Assembly: GCF_017377875.1 (NCBI RefSeq)
Contig: NZ_CP070975.1
Coordinates: 62,001-126,000 of the forward strand
Length of the DNA stretch: 64,000 nucleotides
Reading direction: 5' to 3'
DNA from: Alcaligenes sp. SORT26
Lineage (GTDB): Bacteria; Pseudomonadota; Gammaproteobacteria; Burkholderiales; Burkholderiaceae_B
Below the pieces are notes generated by a model, which was not told where the DNA came from, did not search any database, and saw nothing but the letters and a program-made list of their open reading frames with translations. Shown here in pieces: positions 36,901-45,268 of the stretch (the first letter of the stretch is position 1; every line of letters starts with the position of its first letter). The position numbers and the translations under genes are program-made.

Positions 36901-37003
36901 CTATGGTTTCTTGCTCGACCCGGATTGAATGGGCGGGCTGTCGCGCTTGGTGCCTGGCTGTTTTTACGGCGGGTAGTAGGCGATATCCACAAGGAGTTGT
37001 TCC

Positions 37004-37408
37004 ATGCGTCACTACGAAGTAGTGTTCATTGTGCATCCCGATCAAAGCGAGCAAGTGCCCGCCATGATCGAGCGCTATTCGGCGATTGTCACTTCCGAGG
37101 GCGGTACTATTCACCGTCTGGAAGACTGGGGCCGCCGTCAACTGGCTTACCCAATCCAGAAACTGGTTAAGGCTCACTACGTGTGCCTGAACATCGAATG
37201 CGGTCAGTCCATCCTGGACGAGCTGGAGCATTCCTTCCGCTACAACGACGCTATCTTGCGTTACCTCGTCGCTGGCACGAAGAAAGCCCCTGAAGGCGCT
37301 TCGGTCATGATGAAGTCCGTCGAACGCGAAGAAGCACGTAAAGCAAGCACCGAAGCCAGCGCCCCTGCGGCCGCTGAAGCCGAGGCTGAAGCTCAAGCTG
37401 AAGAGTAA
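37004..37408 (+). CDS. rpsF: 30S ribosomal protein bS6
   Basis: A 134-residue bS6. [43 protein letters not shown] and [12 protein letters not shown] are family hallmarks. A Glu/Ala-rich C-terminal tail from ~105 makes it longer than the ~100-residue core, as in many betaproteobacteria. AAGGAG at 36990-36995 serves the ATG at 37004. bS6 binds bS18 on 16S rRNA, and both are encoded in this operon. Confidence 0.97.
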   Translation: MRHYEVVFIVHPDQSEQVPAMIERYSAIVTSEGGTIHRLEDWGRRQLAYPIQKLVKAHYVCLNIECGQSILDELEHSFRYNDAILRYLVAGTKKAPEGASVMMKSVEREEARKASTEASAPAAAEAEAEAQAEE

Positions 37409-37421
37409 TAGTTCCGACTGC

Positions 37422-37739
37422 GTGAACCAGTTCACCCTTGACGGGCAACTTATCGACATCAAGCCCTTGCGTTATACGCCGGCGGGTGTCCCTGCTCTGG
37501 AATTGGTACTGGAACACGAATCTTCCGTCATGGAAGCCGGTCACTCCCGGCAAATCGCTCTGGCGATGCAGGTAGTGGCTCTGGGCAATAATGCTCTGGG
37601 TCTGGCAGACACTCCTTTGGGAGCCCGTTTGCAGCTACAAGGTTTTATTGCTCCAGCCCGTAAAGGCTCGACGCGTCTGGTGTTGCATGTACAGCAGTAT
37701 CAGCGTCACTTTCCGGGACAAGGCTCTGTTACGGTCTGA
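37422..37739 (+). CDS. priB: Primosomal replication protein PriB
   Basis: A 105-residue OB-fold protein that binds single-stranded DNA and helps PriA restart stalled forks. The start GTG at 37422 gives MNQFTLDGQLIDIKPLRYTPAGVPALELVLEHES, and GFIAPARKGSTRLVLHVQ closes the OB fold. The position between rpsF and rpsR is standard, and dnaB, the helicase it helps to load, lies just downstream. It is 13 bases after rpsF. Confidence 0.93.
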   Translation: MNQFTLDGQLIDIKPLRYTPAGVPALELVLEHESSVMEAGHSRQIALAMQVVALGNNALGLADTPLGARLQLQGFIAPARKGSTRLVLHVQQYQRHFPGQGSVTV

Positions 37740-37828
37740 CTGGTCTGGATCGATCGTCGCGAAGTGTTCAACACCTCGCTTCACACTGAATTCTTCCGGG
37801 TATAGCCCGGTTACTAACGAGGCACAAA

Positions 37829-38101
37829 ATGGCTTTCCGTAGAGGCAAAGACAAAAAACGCAAATTTGCACAACAGAACCCACTGTTCAAGCGCCGCAAA
37901 TTCTGCCGCTTCACCGTCGCTGGCGTTGAAGAAATTGATTACAAAGATCTGGACACCCTGCGTGATTTCATCCAGGAAAATGGCAAGATCATCCCTGCAC
38001 GTTTGACGGGCACTAAAGCTCACTACCAGCGTCAGCTGGATACCGCTGTCAAGCGCGCTCGTTTCCTGGCTCTGTTGCCGTACACCGACAACCACAAATA
38101 A
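37829..38101 (+). CDS. rpsR: 30S ribosomal protein bS18
   Basis: A 90-residue bS18. [68 protein letters not shown] is unmistakable. It pairs with bS6. It is 89 bases after priB and 18 before rplI. Confidence 0.97.
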   Translation: MAFRRGKDKKRKFAQQNPLFKRRKFCRFTVAGVEEIDYKDLDTLRDFIQENGKIIPARLTGTKAHYQRQLDTAVKRARFLALLPYTDNHK

Positions 38102-38119
38102 TCCAGAGGAACCTTAGTC

Positions 38120-38575
38120 ATGCAAGTTATTTTGCTCGAAAAAGTCGCCAACCTGGGTAATCTGGGTGATGTGGTGCGCGTACGTGATGGTTACGCTCGT
38201 AATTTCCTGCTGCCACGCAAAGTTGCCCGCCGTGCTACGGCTGCTGCTCTGCAAGAGTTCGAAGCACGTCGTGCCGAACTGGAAAAGCTGCAAGCTGAAA
38301 AGCTGGCCGCTGCTCAGGCTCAGAACGAAAAACTGAACGGTCAAACTTTCACTCTGGTTCAAAAAGCCGGTGTGGACGGCCGTTTGTTCGGTTCCGTGAC
38401 CACCATGGACATCGCCAATGCATTGCAAAATGCTGGTTTTGCCGACCTGGTCAAGACTCAGGTTCGTCTGCCAGACGGTCACCTGAAAGCTATCGGCGAG
38501 TACCCCGTTCAGGTTGTTCTGCACCCTGACGTGATCGCTGAAATCAGCGTTGTGGTTCAAGGCGACGTCGCCTAA
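38120..38575 (+). CDS. rplI: 50S ribosomal protein bL9
   Basis: A 151-residue bL9. The N-terminal rRNA-binding domain reads [36 protein letters not shown], followed by the long connecting helix (~50-75) and a C-terminal domain ending [15 protein letters not shown]. It closes the rpsF operon and is followed by a terminator. Confidence 0.97.
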   Translation: MQVILLEKVANLGNLGDVVRVRDGYARNFLLPRKVARRATAAALQEFEARRAELEKLQAEKLAAAQAQNEKLNGQTFTLVQKAGVDGRLFGSVTTMDIANALQNAGFADLVKTQVRLPDGHLKAIGEYPVQVVLHPDVIAEISVVVQGDVA

Positions 38576-38629
38576 GACTAGTGCGTTGACGCATGGTACA
38601 TTCTTTCTTGGGATGTATCTGCCAAGCTC

Positions 38630-38657
38630 AAAAAAGCCGGTGCAAGCCGGCTTTTTT
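38630..38657 (+). terminator. Rho-independent terminator of the rpsF operon
   Basis: AAAAAAGCCGG, loop TGCAAG, CCGGCTTTTTT. It is 54 bases after the rplI stop; dnaB follows about 195 bases later and needs its own promoter, which I could not place with confidence. Confidence 0.92.
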
Positions 38658-38852
38658 GTTTTCTCTTCATTTGTACGAAGAGGGCCAGCACACTGCCCGT
38701 GTGCTTGTGCTGCCGCTTCAGGTCCCGTCAGCTTAATTTCCTGTTGAGCCTGACTGTTCTGACCCCAGATACACAGACAGACTGTTTAAGACCGCACAAC
38801 GTATTCTGTTGGCTGCGGCATCGATTTTTTTCCTTGATTTGAAGGTATATGC

Positions 38853-40223
38853 ATGGAAAGCAAGTCAGCCAAATCCGATTCAACGCTGGACTATCTTCGG
38901 ATACCTCCTCACTCCATTGAGGCGGAGCAGTCGGTGCTCGGTGGCTTGTTGCTCGATAATGCCGCGTTTGACCGGGTGGCCGATATTGTCACCGACGAGG
39001 ATTTTTATCGTTTTGATCACAAGCTGATCTGGCAACACATTACCCGCTTGATTGGTCTGGCCCGTCCCGCTGACGTGGTTACCGTCTTTGAGTCCTTGTC
39101 GGTAGCAGGCAAGCAGGAAGAGGTCGGTGGTCTGGCGTATCTGAACGCCTTGGCCCATAACACGCCTTCGGCTGCCAATATCCGTCGCTACGCTGAGATC
39201 GTGCGCGAGCGCTCCACGCTGCGCAAGCTGGTTACCGTGGCGGATGATATTTCCTCGGCGGCGTTCAACCCGCAGGGCAAGGAAGCCCGCCAGATTCTGG
39301 ACGAAGCAGAAACCCGTGTGTTTCAGATTGCCCAGGAAGGGGCGCGTGGTTCCCAGGGTTTTCTGGAAATTCAGCCTCTGCTCAGTCAGGTGGTTGAACG
39401 TATTGACGAGCTTTACCACCGTGAAGGTGACTCTGAAGTTACCGGTGTGCCTACCGGCTTTGCCGATCTGGACAAGATGACCTCGGGCCTGCAAGCCGGT
39501 GACCTGGTGATTGTGGCGGGTCGTCCTTCCATGGGTAAAACCTCGTTCTCCATGAACATTGGTGAACACGTGGCGATTGCCCAGGGCTTGCCCGTTGCCG
39601 TGTTCTCCATGGAAATGGGCGCGGTGCAGTTGGCCATGCGTATGGTGGGCTCGGTCGGTTTGCTGGATCAGCACCGCATGCGTACCGGTAAGCTGACTGC
39701 TGACGATTGGCCGCGCCTGACGCACGCCGTGCAGCAGGTGCAGGAAGCCCAGATCTATATTGATGAAACTCCAGGCCTGTCTTCCATGGAAGTGCGGGCA
39801 CGGGCTCGACGATTGGCCCGGCAGTGTGGCCAGCTAGGCCTGATCATCATCGACTATTTGCAGTTGATGTCCTCAAGCGGTGGCGAGAACCGGGCAACGG
39901 AAATTTCTGAAATCAGTCGTTCCTTGAAGGGTTTGGCCAAAGAGCTGAATTGCCCCTTGATTGCCTTGTCGCAGTTGAACCGAAGCCTGGAGCAACGGCC
40001 CAACAAACGTCCTGTGATGAGTGACTTGCGGGAATCGGGCGCTATTGAGCAGGATGCTGACTTGATCTTGTTTATTTACCGTGACGAGGTCTATAACCCC
40101 GACTCACCGGATAAAGGCACGGCAGAAATCATTATCGGTAAGCAGCGTAACGGTCCTATTGGCTCGGTACGTCTGACCTTTGCTGGCGCCAGTACGCGCT
40201 TTCTGGATTACATGCCCACGTAA
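38853..40223 (+). CDS. dnaB: Replicative DNA helicase
   Basis: A 456-residue DnaB. The N-terminal domain (residues ~12-115) starts LRIPPHSIEAEQSVLGGLLLDN. The RecA-like helicase domain has the Walker A GRPSMGKTSF at about 225, Walker B LIIIDYLQLM, and SDLRESGAIEQDADLILFIYRDE near the C-terminus. No intein interrupts it. The length is normal. Its position after rplI is common in proteobacteria. Confidence 0.97.
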   Translation: MESKSAKSDSTLDYLRIPPHSIEAEQSVLGGLLLDNAAFDRVADIVTDEDFYRFDHKLIWQHITRLIGLARPADVVTVFESLSVAGKQEEVGGLAYLNALAHNTPSAANIRRYAEIVRERSTLRKLVTVADDISSAAFNPQGKEARQILDEAETRVFQIAQEGARGSQGFLEIQPLLSQVVERIDELYHREGDSEVTGVPTGFADLDKMTSGLQAGDLVIVAGRPSMGKTSFSMNIGEHVAIAQGLPVAVFSMEMGAVQLAMRMVGSVGLLDQHRMRTGKLTADDWPRLTHAVQQVQEAQIYIDETPGLSSMEVRARARRLARQCGQLGLIIIDYLQLMSSSGGENRATEISEISRSLKGLAKELNCPLIALSQLNRSLEQRPNKRPVMSDLRESGAIEQDADLILFIYRDEVYNPDSPDKGTAEIIIGKQRNGPIGSVRLTFAGASTRFLDYMPT

Positions 40224-40286
40224 TAGGCTAAAGGTCTGTGTTCATGTGTGTTCATACGCGCATGACGGGCAGCAGGGTGAAGAACA

Positions 40287-40320
40287 AAAGGGGAGGCATA
40301 CATGGGTATGCCTCCCCTTT
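40287..40320. terminator. Terminator between convergent dnaB and the SBF transporter
   Basis: A perfect 15-bp stem (AAAGGGGAGGCATAC) with a 4-base loop. On the minus strand it is followed by TTTTGTT and begins at the last base of the transporter stop codon. It may serve both genes. Confidence 0.85.
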
Positions 40321-41291
40321 CAGTCCCCGCTGCGGGCAGCCAGTCGTTTAGCCAGCCACGCGCACACCAGTAGCTGCCACTGGTGAAACAGCATGATCGG
40401 CAAGATGATGGGCCCCACCATGGCGCTGGGGAAAATCACGTTGGCAATCGGGATGCCGCTGCTCAGACTTTTATTGGAGCCGCACATCAGCAGGCTGACA
40501 CGGTCTTCAAAGGAAAAGCCCAGCCAGCGTCCCAGATTCCAGGCCAGCAATTGGGCCAAGGTCAGCAGAACGGCGTTGGACAGCACAATCAGCCCCAAGG
40601 CACTTAGTGGGGTGGAGGACCACAGACCGCCCACCACGGCGCCTGAAAAGGCCGTATAGACCACCAGCAGAATCGACCCCTGATCCACAACTTTCAGCAA
40701 CTGCTGACGTTTCATGACCCAGGCCCCGATCAGGGGACGCAGCAGATGCCCGAAGACAAAGGGGAAAAACAATTGCAGCATGATTTTCCCGACGGCTTCT
40801 AGTGACACCGTGGCCTGGGCGCTGGTCGCGCCTGCCAGCATGATGCCGACCAGCAGAGGGGTGATGAACACCCCTAGCAGGGTGGAGGCCGAAGCGCTGC
40901 AAATCGAAACCGGCACATTACCCCGCGCCATGGCCGTCAGAGCCACAGCGGATTGCACTGTACTAGGTAGGCAAGCCAAAAACAGGATGCCTAGATACAG
41001 ATTGTCAGTCAGCCAGGGGCGCAACACAGCCGCGACTCCGCTACCCAGAATCGGGAAAAGCAGGAAGGTGACCGACAGAATCAACAGGTGCAAGCGCCAG
41101 TGGGACAAACCGCCCCAAATCGCTTCGCGGGACAGGCGAGCGCCATGCAGGAAAAATAGCAAGGCAATGGCAATCTGCGTGGTGTGTTGAAACACGGCCA
41201 CGCCCCAACCCTGGGCGGGCAACAGACTGGCCAGAGCAACGGTGGCAAACAGCTTCAGTAAAAACGGGTCAATCGGCAAACGCTTGATCAT
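40320..41291 (-). CDS. Bile acid:sodium symporter-like (SBF-like) transporter
   Basis: A 323-residue membrane protein of the SBF-like group (YfeH/RCH1 type), about nine to ten helices. Recognisable parts are FFLHGARLSREAIWGGLSHWRLH, ACLPSTVQSAVALTAMARGNVP with the helix-breaking region typical of the fold, and LMCGSNKSLSSGIPIANVIFP. Substrates of bacterial members are mostly unknown. Its start overlaps the stop of the pdxA-like gene (ATGA), so the two are translated together, which hints at a shared metabolite, though this is only inference. Confidence 0.84.
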   Translation of the reverse strand: MIKRLPIDPFLLKLFATVALASLLPAQGWGVAVFQHTTQIAIALLFFLHGARLSREAIWGGLSHWRLHLLILSVTFLLFPILGSGVAAVLRPWLTDNLYLGILFLACLPSTVQSAVALTAMARGNVPVSICSASASTLLGVFITPLLVGIMLAGATSAQATVSLEAVGKIMLQLFFPFVFGHLLRPLIGAWVMKRQQLLKVVDQGSILLVVYTAFSGAVVGGLWSSTPLSALGLIVLSNAVLLTLAQLLAWNLGRWLGFSFEDRVSLLMCGSNKSLSSGIPIANVIFPSAMVGPIILPIMLFHQWQLLVCAWLAKRLAARSGD

Positions 41292-42280
41292 GCTTGATGA
41301 GCGCTCATGGAAAGAGCCATCCGGTAGGCATAGCCCAGGGAAGACGCATCTGCTTTGCCTTGTCCGGCAATGTCGTAGGCCGTGCCATGATCCACACTGG
41401 TACGGATAAAGGGCAGGCCGACCGTCACATTCACGCCTTCGTCCAGGCCCAACAGCTTGATGGGGATGAGCCCTTGATCGTGATATTGGGCCACCACAAT
41501 ATCGAACTCGCCCTGGCGGGCACGCATGAAAATCGTGTCGCCGGGCCAGGGGCCGCTGGCTTGTATGCCCTCAGCGCAGGCTTGTTCAATAGCTGGGGTG
41601 ATCTGTTCTATGTCTTCCAAGCCGAACTTTCCGCCTTCACCCGCATGGGGGTTCAGACCGGCCACTGCCACACGGGGTTTGGCAATACCGGCTTGTGTGC
41701 AGGCCAGTTGGGCCAGCCGAATGGTTTGCAAGACGCGCTCTTTGGTAATCAGGGAGGGGACACGGGCCAGCGGCTCGTGAATGGTGACCAGAATGGAGCG
41801 TAAATGCTCGTTGGCCAGCATCATGGCGTAGTGCTCGGTGTGGCTGCGCTCGGCCAGAATCTCGGTGTGGCCGGGAGCATCGATACCGCCTTTTTGCATA
41901 GCCAGCTTGTTCAGCGGGGCGGTGACAATGGCACGGATTGAACCGGCCTGGGCATCATCGATAGCGTGGCACAGGTATTCGTAGGCACCACGTCCGGCCA
42001 GGGCGTGAACTTCACCATAGGGCAGGTCTTCGGGCAGGGCTTGCCAGCGATTCAGTACGGCAATCACACCCTTGGGCGTGCAAACGGCCTGCTCGACTTC
42101 CTCGACGTGCCAGTCTTGATCGGCGCCAATCAGCGTCAGAGCACGGCGCATTGCGCCTGCATCGCCATAGACGACGGCCGGGTGTGGCAAACCTTCAACA
42201 ATCAGGCGGGCAATAATTTCCGGGCCTATGCCCGCGGCATCGCCCATAGTGAGCCCGATGGGCTGTGCGGTACGTTTCAT
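41288..42280 (-). CDS. pdxA: PdxA-family 4-hydroxythreonine-4-phosphate dehydrogenase (PdxA2-like)
   Basis: A 330-residue NAD-dependent dehydrogenase of the PdxA family. The metal-binding histidines are seen in APGHTE, LNPHAGEGG and AQYHDQG. Canonical PdxA makes the aminoacetone phosphate precursor of pyridoxal phosphate. The N-terminus LTMGDAAGIGPEII is closer to the PdxA2 branch (MGDPAGIGPE), which includes 4-phospho-D-threonate/erythronate dehydrogenases, than to the GEPAGIGPD form I remember for PdxA. The ATG at 42280 (MKRTAQPIG) is chosen over an upstream in-frame codon lying in the repeat. It is coupled to the SBF transporter; no sugar-acid kinase lies nearby. Confidence 0.82.
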   Translation of the reverse strand: MKRTAQPIGLTMGDAAGIGPEIIARLIVEGLPHPAVVYGDAGAMRRALTLIGADQDWHVEEVEQAVCTPKGVIAVLNRWQALPEDLPYGEVHALAGRGAYEYLCHAIDDAQAGSIRAIVTAPLNKLAMQKGGIDAPGHTEILAERSHTEHYAMMLANEHLRSILVTIHEPLARVPSLITKERVLQTIRLAQLACTQAGIAKPRVAVAGLNPHAGEGGKFGLEDIEQITPAIEQACAEGIQASGPWPGDTIFMRARQGEFDIVVAQYHDQGLIPIKLLGLDEGVNVTVGLPFIRTSVDHGTAYDIAGQGKADASSLGYAYRMALSMSAHQA

Positions 42281-42290
42281 AGTGGTCAAT

Positions 42291-42343
42291 AAAAAGCCCC
42301 CACGCTGCGCTTTCGGCTTGCTGCCCCTCAAGGGGGCATTTTT
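42291..42343 (-). repeat. Dispersed Burkholderiales-type intergenic repeat, copy B
   Basis: On the minus strand, CCCCCTTGAGGGGCAGCA, then AGCCGAAAGCGCAGCGTGGGGGC and a T run. It shares the core CCCCTTG...GGGCAGCAAGCCG with copy A at 32489. It lies 11 bases upstream of the pdxA start, so it is in that gene's leader. Confidence 0.55.
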
Positions 42344-42365
42344 ACCTTAGGGCGGCCTGGCGGTA

Positions 42366-42393
42366 AAAAAAAACCGGGTCCAGGACCCGGTTT
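42366..42393 (-). terminator. Rho-independent terminator of phoH
   Basis: AAACCGGGTCC, one-base centre and its complement, followed on the minus strand by a run of nine T. It lies 20 bases after the phoH stop. Confidence 0.9.
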
Positions 42394-42412
42394 GAGTGAG
42401 TAGGGATTCGGT

Positions 42413-44140
42413 TTAGAGTGCGTCGCTGGCGTAATCTGCCAGACGGGAGCGCTCACCGCGTTGCAGGGTGATATGGCCTGCATGCGGCCAGCCTTTGAAT
42501 CGGTCTACCACGTAGGTCAAGCCGGAACTGCCCTCGGTCAGATAGGGCGTGTCAATCTGGGCAATATTGCCCAAGCAGACAATTTTAGTTCCTGGACCGG
42601 CGCGCGTCACCAGTGTTTTCATCTGCTTGGGCGTCAGGTTCTGGGCCTCGTCGATGATCAGGAACTTGTTCATGAAGGTGCGACCACGCATGAAGCTCAG
42701 GGATTTCACCTTGATCTTGGAGCGCACCAGTTCCATGGTGGAGTTGCGGGGAGCCGCTTCGGTCCCTTGCGGATTGTTCAGGTTGCCAGAGGACTTGCCT
42801 GTGCCCAAATGCAGCACTTCCAGGTTGTCTTCCAGCGCACCCATCCAGGGCTGCATTTTCTCTTCTTCAGTACCAGGCAGAAAACCGATGTCATCACCCA
42901 CGGGCACCGTGGCACGGGTAATGATGATTTCGTTGTAGCGCTTGGTCTCCAGGGTCTGGGTCAGCGCACTGGCCAGTGCCAGCAGCGTTTTACCCGTACC
43001 GGCGTGGCCCAGCAGGGAGACGAAGTCGAAATCGGGATTCATCAGCAAGTTCAGGGCAAAGTTCTGTTCGCGGTTGCGAGCAGTGATACCCCAGACATTG
43101 TTTTTGCCGTGGCTGTAATCGCGCAAGGTCGCCAGCACGGCTGTGTTACCCGCCGTTTCGCGGACCTGGGCGATCAGGGGATCATCCCCTTCGGTGAAGA
43201 CAAACTGGTTGACCATGAACTGGCTGCACAGCGGCCCGCTGATGCGGTAGAAGGTGGTGCCGCCCTGTTGCCAGGACTCCATATTCTTGCCGTGTTTGGT
43301 CCAGAAGTTGTCCGGCAAGGGCATGACACCGTCATACAGCAGGTCGGAGTCATCCAGCACGTGGTCGTGACGGTAGTCTTCCGCCAGCAGGCCCAGTGCC
43401 TTGGCCTTCAGGCGCATATTGATGTCTTTGGACACCAGAACCACTTCGCGCTTGGGCAGGCTCTGGGTCAGGGCATTGACCACGGCCAGAATGGCGTTAT
43501 CGGCTTTGCCCAGCGGCAACTGGATAGGCAGGCTCGTGTCCAGGGCGCTGGTCTGGAAGGTGACGGCACCCAGAGCTTCGGTATTGCCAATGCCATCCAG
43601 ATTGATGGGCTTGTCCAGACCATGATCGCCCACCAAGCCTTCCAGGGAGCGGCTGACTTGACGCGCATTGCGCGCCACTTCAGACAGGCCCTTTTTCTGG
43701 TGGTCCAGCTCTTCCAGCACCATCATGGGCAGGAAAATATCGTGCTCTTCAAATTTGAACAGCGAATTGGAATCGTGCAGCAAGACGTTGGTGTCCAGCA
43801 CAAACAGCTTGCGCTGAGTGGGGGCCAGACGAGTGCGCTTGCCCGCTGCTCTTGCGGCGGGTTTGGGGGCGGCCGGAGTGGCGGCGGCACTGACGGGGGC
43901 TGGCTTGGCTACGCTGGCGGGGGCAGGAGCCGGAGCTGCTGCGGGAGCCGCTGGCGCCGTTTTGGCAGGCGCTGTCTTTTTGGAGCGTGGCACAACAGCC
44001 GCTTTGCTGCTGGAGGCTTTGGGGCTGGCGGGCGGAGTGTCGGGTTCGTCTAGTGGTACGGGTGGATCGGCAAGGATGACACTGTCATCTTTTTCGCTAA
44101 GCAGGGTTCCCAGCTTGGTGGGCAACGTTGGTAGCGGCAT
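42413..44140 (-). CDS. phoH: PIN-PhoH family ATPase
   Basis: A 575-residue fusion of a PIN ribonuclease-like domain and a PhoH ATPase. Residues 1-~105 are a Pro/Ala/Lys-rich, probably disordered stretch. The PIN domain starts at ~112 with KLFVLDTNVLLHDS (acidic D116) and MMVLEELDHQKKG. The PhoH domain carries LLGHAGTGKTLLALASAL (Walker A), IITRATVPVGDDIGFLPGTEEEKM and FLIIDEAQNLTPKQMKTL (Walker B). Such proteins are linked to RNA unwinding and cleavage. The ATG at 44140 is preferred over the open upstream frame because it has AGGAG at a workable distance and no homology precedes it. Confidence 0.9.
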   Translation of the reverse strand: MPLPTLPTKLGTLLSEKDDSVILADPPVPLDEPDTPPASPKASSSKAAVVPRSKKTAPAKTAPAAPAAAPAPAPASVAKPAPVSAAATPAAPKPAARAAGKRTRLAPTQRKLFVLDTNVLLHDSNSLFKFEEHDIFLPMMVLEELDHQKKGLSEVARNARQVSRSLEGLVGDHGLDKPINLDGIGNTEALGAVTFQTSALDTSLPIQLPLGKADNAILAVVNALTQSLPKREVVLVSKDINMRLKAKALGLLAEDYRHDHVLDDSDLLYDGVMPLPDNFWTKHGKNMESWQQGGTTFYRISGPLCSQFMVNQFVFTEGDDPLIAQVRETAGNTAVLATLRDYSHGKNNVWGITARNREQNFALNLLMNPDFDFVSLLGHAGTGKTLLALASALTQTLETKRYNEIIITRATVPVGDDIGFLPGTEEEKMQPWMGALEDNLEVLHLGTGKSSGNLNNPQGTEAAPRNSTMELVRSKIKVKSLSFMRGRTFMNKFLIIDEAQNLTPKQMKTLVTRAGPGTKIVCLGNIAQIDTPYLTEGSSGLTYVVDRFKGWPHAGHITLQRGERSRLADYASDAL

Positions 44141-44192
44141 ATAACACGTACTCCTGGTTGTGTACCGACTTGCAGGTCGGCACGGTAAGGTT

Positions 44193-44660
44193 TCAGGCGG
44201 CTTGCTGGACAGCCTGCAATACAGCTTGGACGTGGCCGGGCACTTTAAGGCCACGCCATTCTTGAATCAACACACCTTGGGCGTCGATCAAAAAGGTGCT
44301 GCGCTCAATGCCACGTACCTGTTTACCGTACATGTTTTTCATTTTCATGACCCCAAACAGTTCGCACAAGCGCTCTTCGGTGTCGGCAAGCAAAGGGAAA
44401 GTCAGGGCTTGCTTGTCGATAAAACGTTCGTGCGAACCAAGCGAGTCGCGCGAAACGCCAATGATTCGCGCGCCTGCGGCCTCGAATTCGGGCAGGGCAT
44501 CGCGGAAATTCTGGGATTCGGTGGTGCAGCCCGGCGTGTTGTCTTTGGGGTAAAAGTACAACACTGTCATTTTCCCTTTCAGGTCAGCCGCGCTGAACTC
44601 GCCCTGCGTGGAGGGCACGGAAAAGTCGGGGATGGGGGCACCAATTTGTACGGCAGTCAT
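44193..44660 (-). CDS. bcp: Thioredoxin-dependent peroxiredoxin (Bcp/PrxQ type)
   Basis: A 155-residue AhpC/TSA-family peroxiredoxin that reduces peroxides. The peroxidatic C45 lies in PKDNTPGCTTESQNFRD. The neighbouring resolving cysteine five residues on, usual in E. coli Bcp, is replaced by Gln (Q50). C99 (EERLCELFG) is the only other cysteine and could resolve, as in the helix-3 variant of PrxQ, or the enzyme may work with one cysteine. The start overlaps the stop of the Mth938-like gene (ATGA). Confidence 0.9.
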   Translation of the reverse strand: MTAVQIGAPIPDFSVPSTQGEFSAADLKGKMTVLYFYPKDNTPGCTTESQNFRDALPEFEAAGARIIGVSRDSLGSHERFIDKQALTFPLLADTEERLCELFGVMKMKNMYGKQVRGIERSTFLIDAQGVLIQEWRGLKVPGHVQAVLQAVQQAA

Positions 44661-45100
44661 GCTTTTTCCTGTATCAGTAAGGCCGCAACGACTTTGCGGC
44701 CTTCAGCCATGAGGATATTGTAGGTTCTGGCAGCGGCCTGGGTATCCATGATTTCCACACCTATGCCCCACTGCAGCATTTCCTGCGTGACAGCCGGGTG
44801 CAAAAAGTGCTGGCGCTGGCCAGTACCGATCAAAATCAGTTCGGGGGCGTTGTCAGGGCGCGCCACGGGGGCGTCGTCCAGAAAAGCCATGGGGTCTTGC
44901 TTGACCGATTCCAGTCCGGCGATCCGGCGCAGCAGCACGGCTGTCAGCTCGGAGGCACTCTGAATGGCCAGGTCCTGCACGGGACCTTCGGGACTAAAGA
45001 AGATGGAATGATCGTGGTTTTGAAAATTGATCGCCACGTAGTCTTCACCATAGGCGGTGATGGCATTCATGGCTGGATTGTGTTCGCGTTGCAGTTGCAC
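44657..45100 (-). CDS. Mth938-like domain protein (DUF498)
   Basis: A 147-residue protein of the DUF498/Mth938-like family, whose eukaryotic relative NDUFAF3 helps assemble respiratory complex I. Recognisable are ITAYGEDYVAIN near the start, PELILIGTGQRQHFLHP and GVEIMDTQAAARTYNILMAEGRKVVAALL. It has no signal peptide. It is first in the operon with bcp and perhaps phoH. It is divergent from alaC with a 168-base gap that must hold both promoters. The biochemical function in bacteria is not established. Confidence 0.85.
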   Translation of the reverse strand: MQLQREHNPAMNAITAYGEDYVAINFQNHDHSIFFSPEGPVQDLAIQSASELTAVLLRRIAGLESVKQDPMAFLDDAPVARPDNAPELILIGTGQRQHFLHPAVTQEMLQWGIGVEIMDTQAAARTYNILMAEGRKVVAALLIQEKA

Positions 45101-45268
45101 GATGAGTCTCTCCCGTTTTCAGCTTCGATGATAGCGCAAAGCGCCAGCGACAATGCGGCACCTGATCTGTTTGCAGTGATTCTCAGTAAGTCAATCATGG
45201 ATTAAACTCTTTGATTAACTTTTACCTTCTGGTTTGGGTCAGCCGCTTTTTTCTTATCAAGGAATGTC

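Noticed and set aside
42461-44053. A 530-codon plus-strand frame opposite phoH.
   Set aside because: It mirrors the PIN-PhoH gene and its Pro/Ala linker; no ribosome site or family feature.
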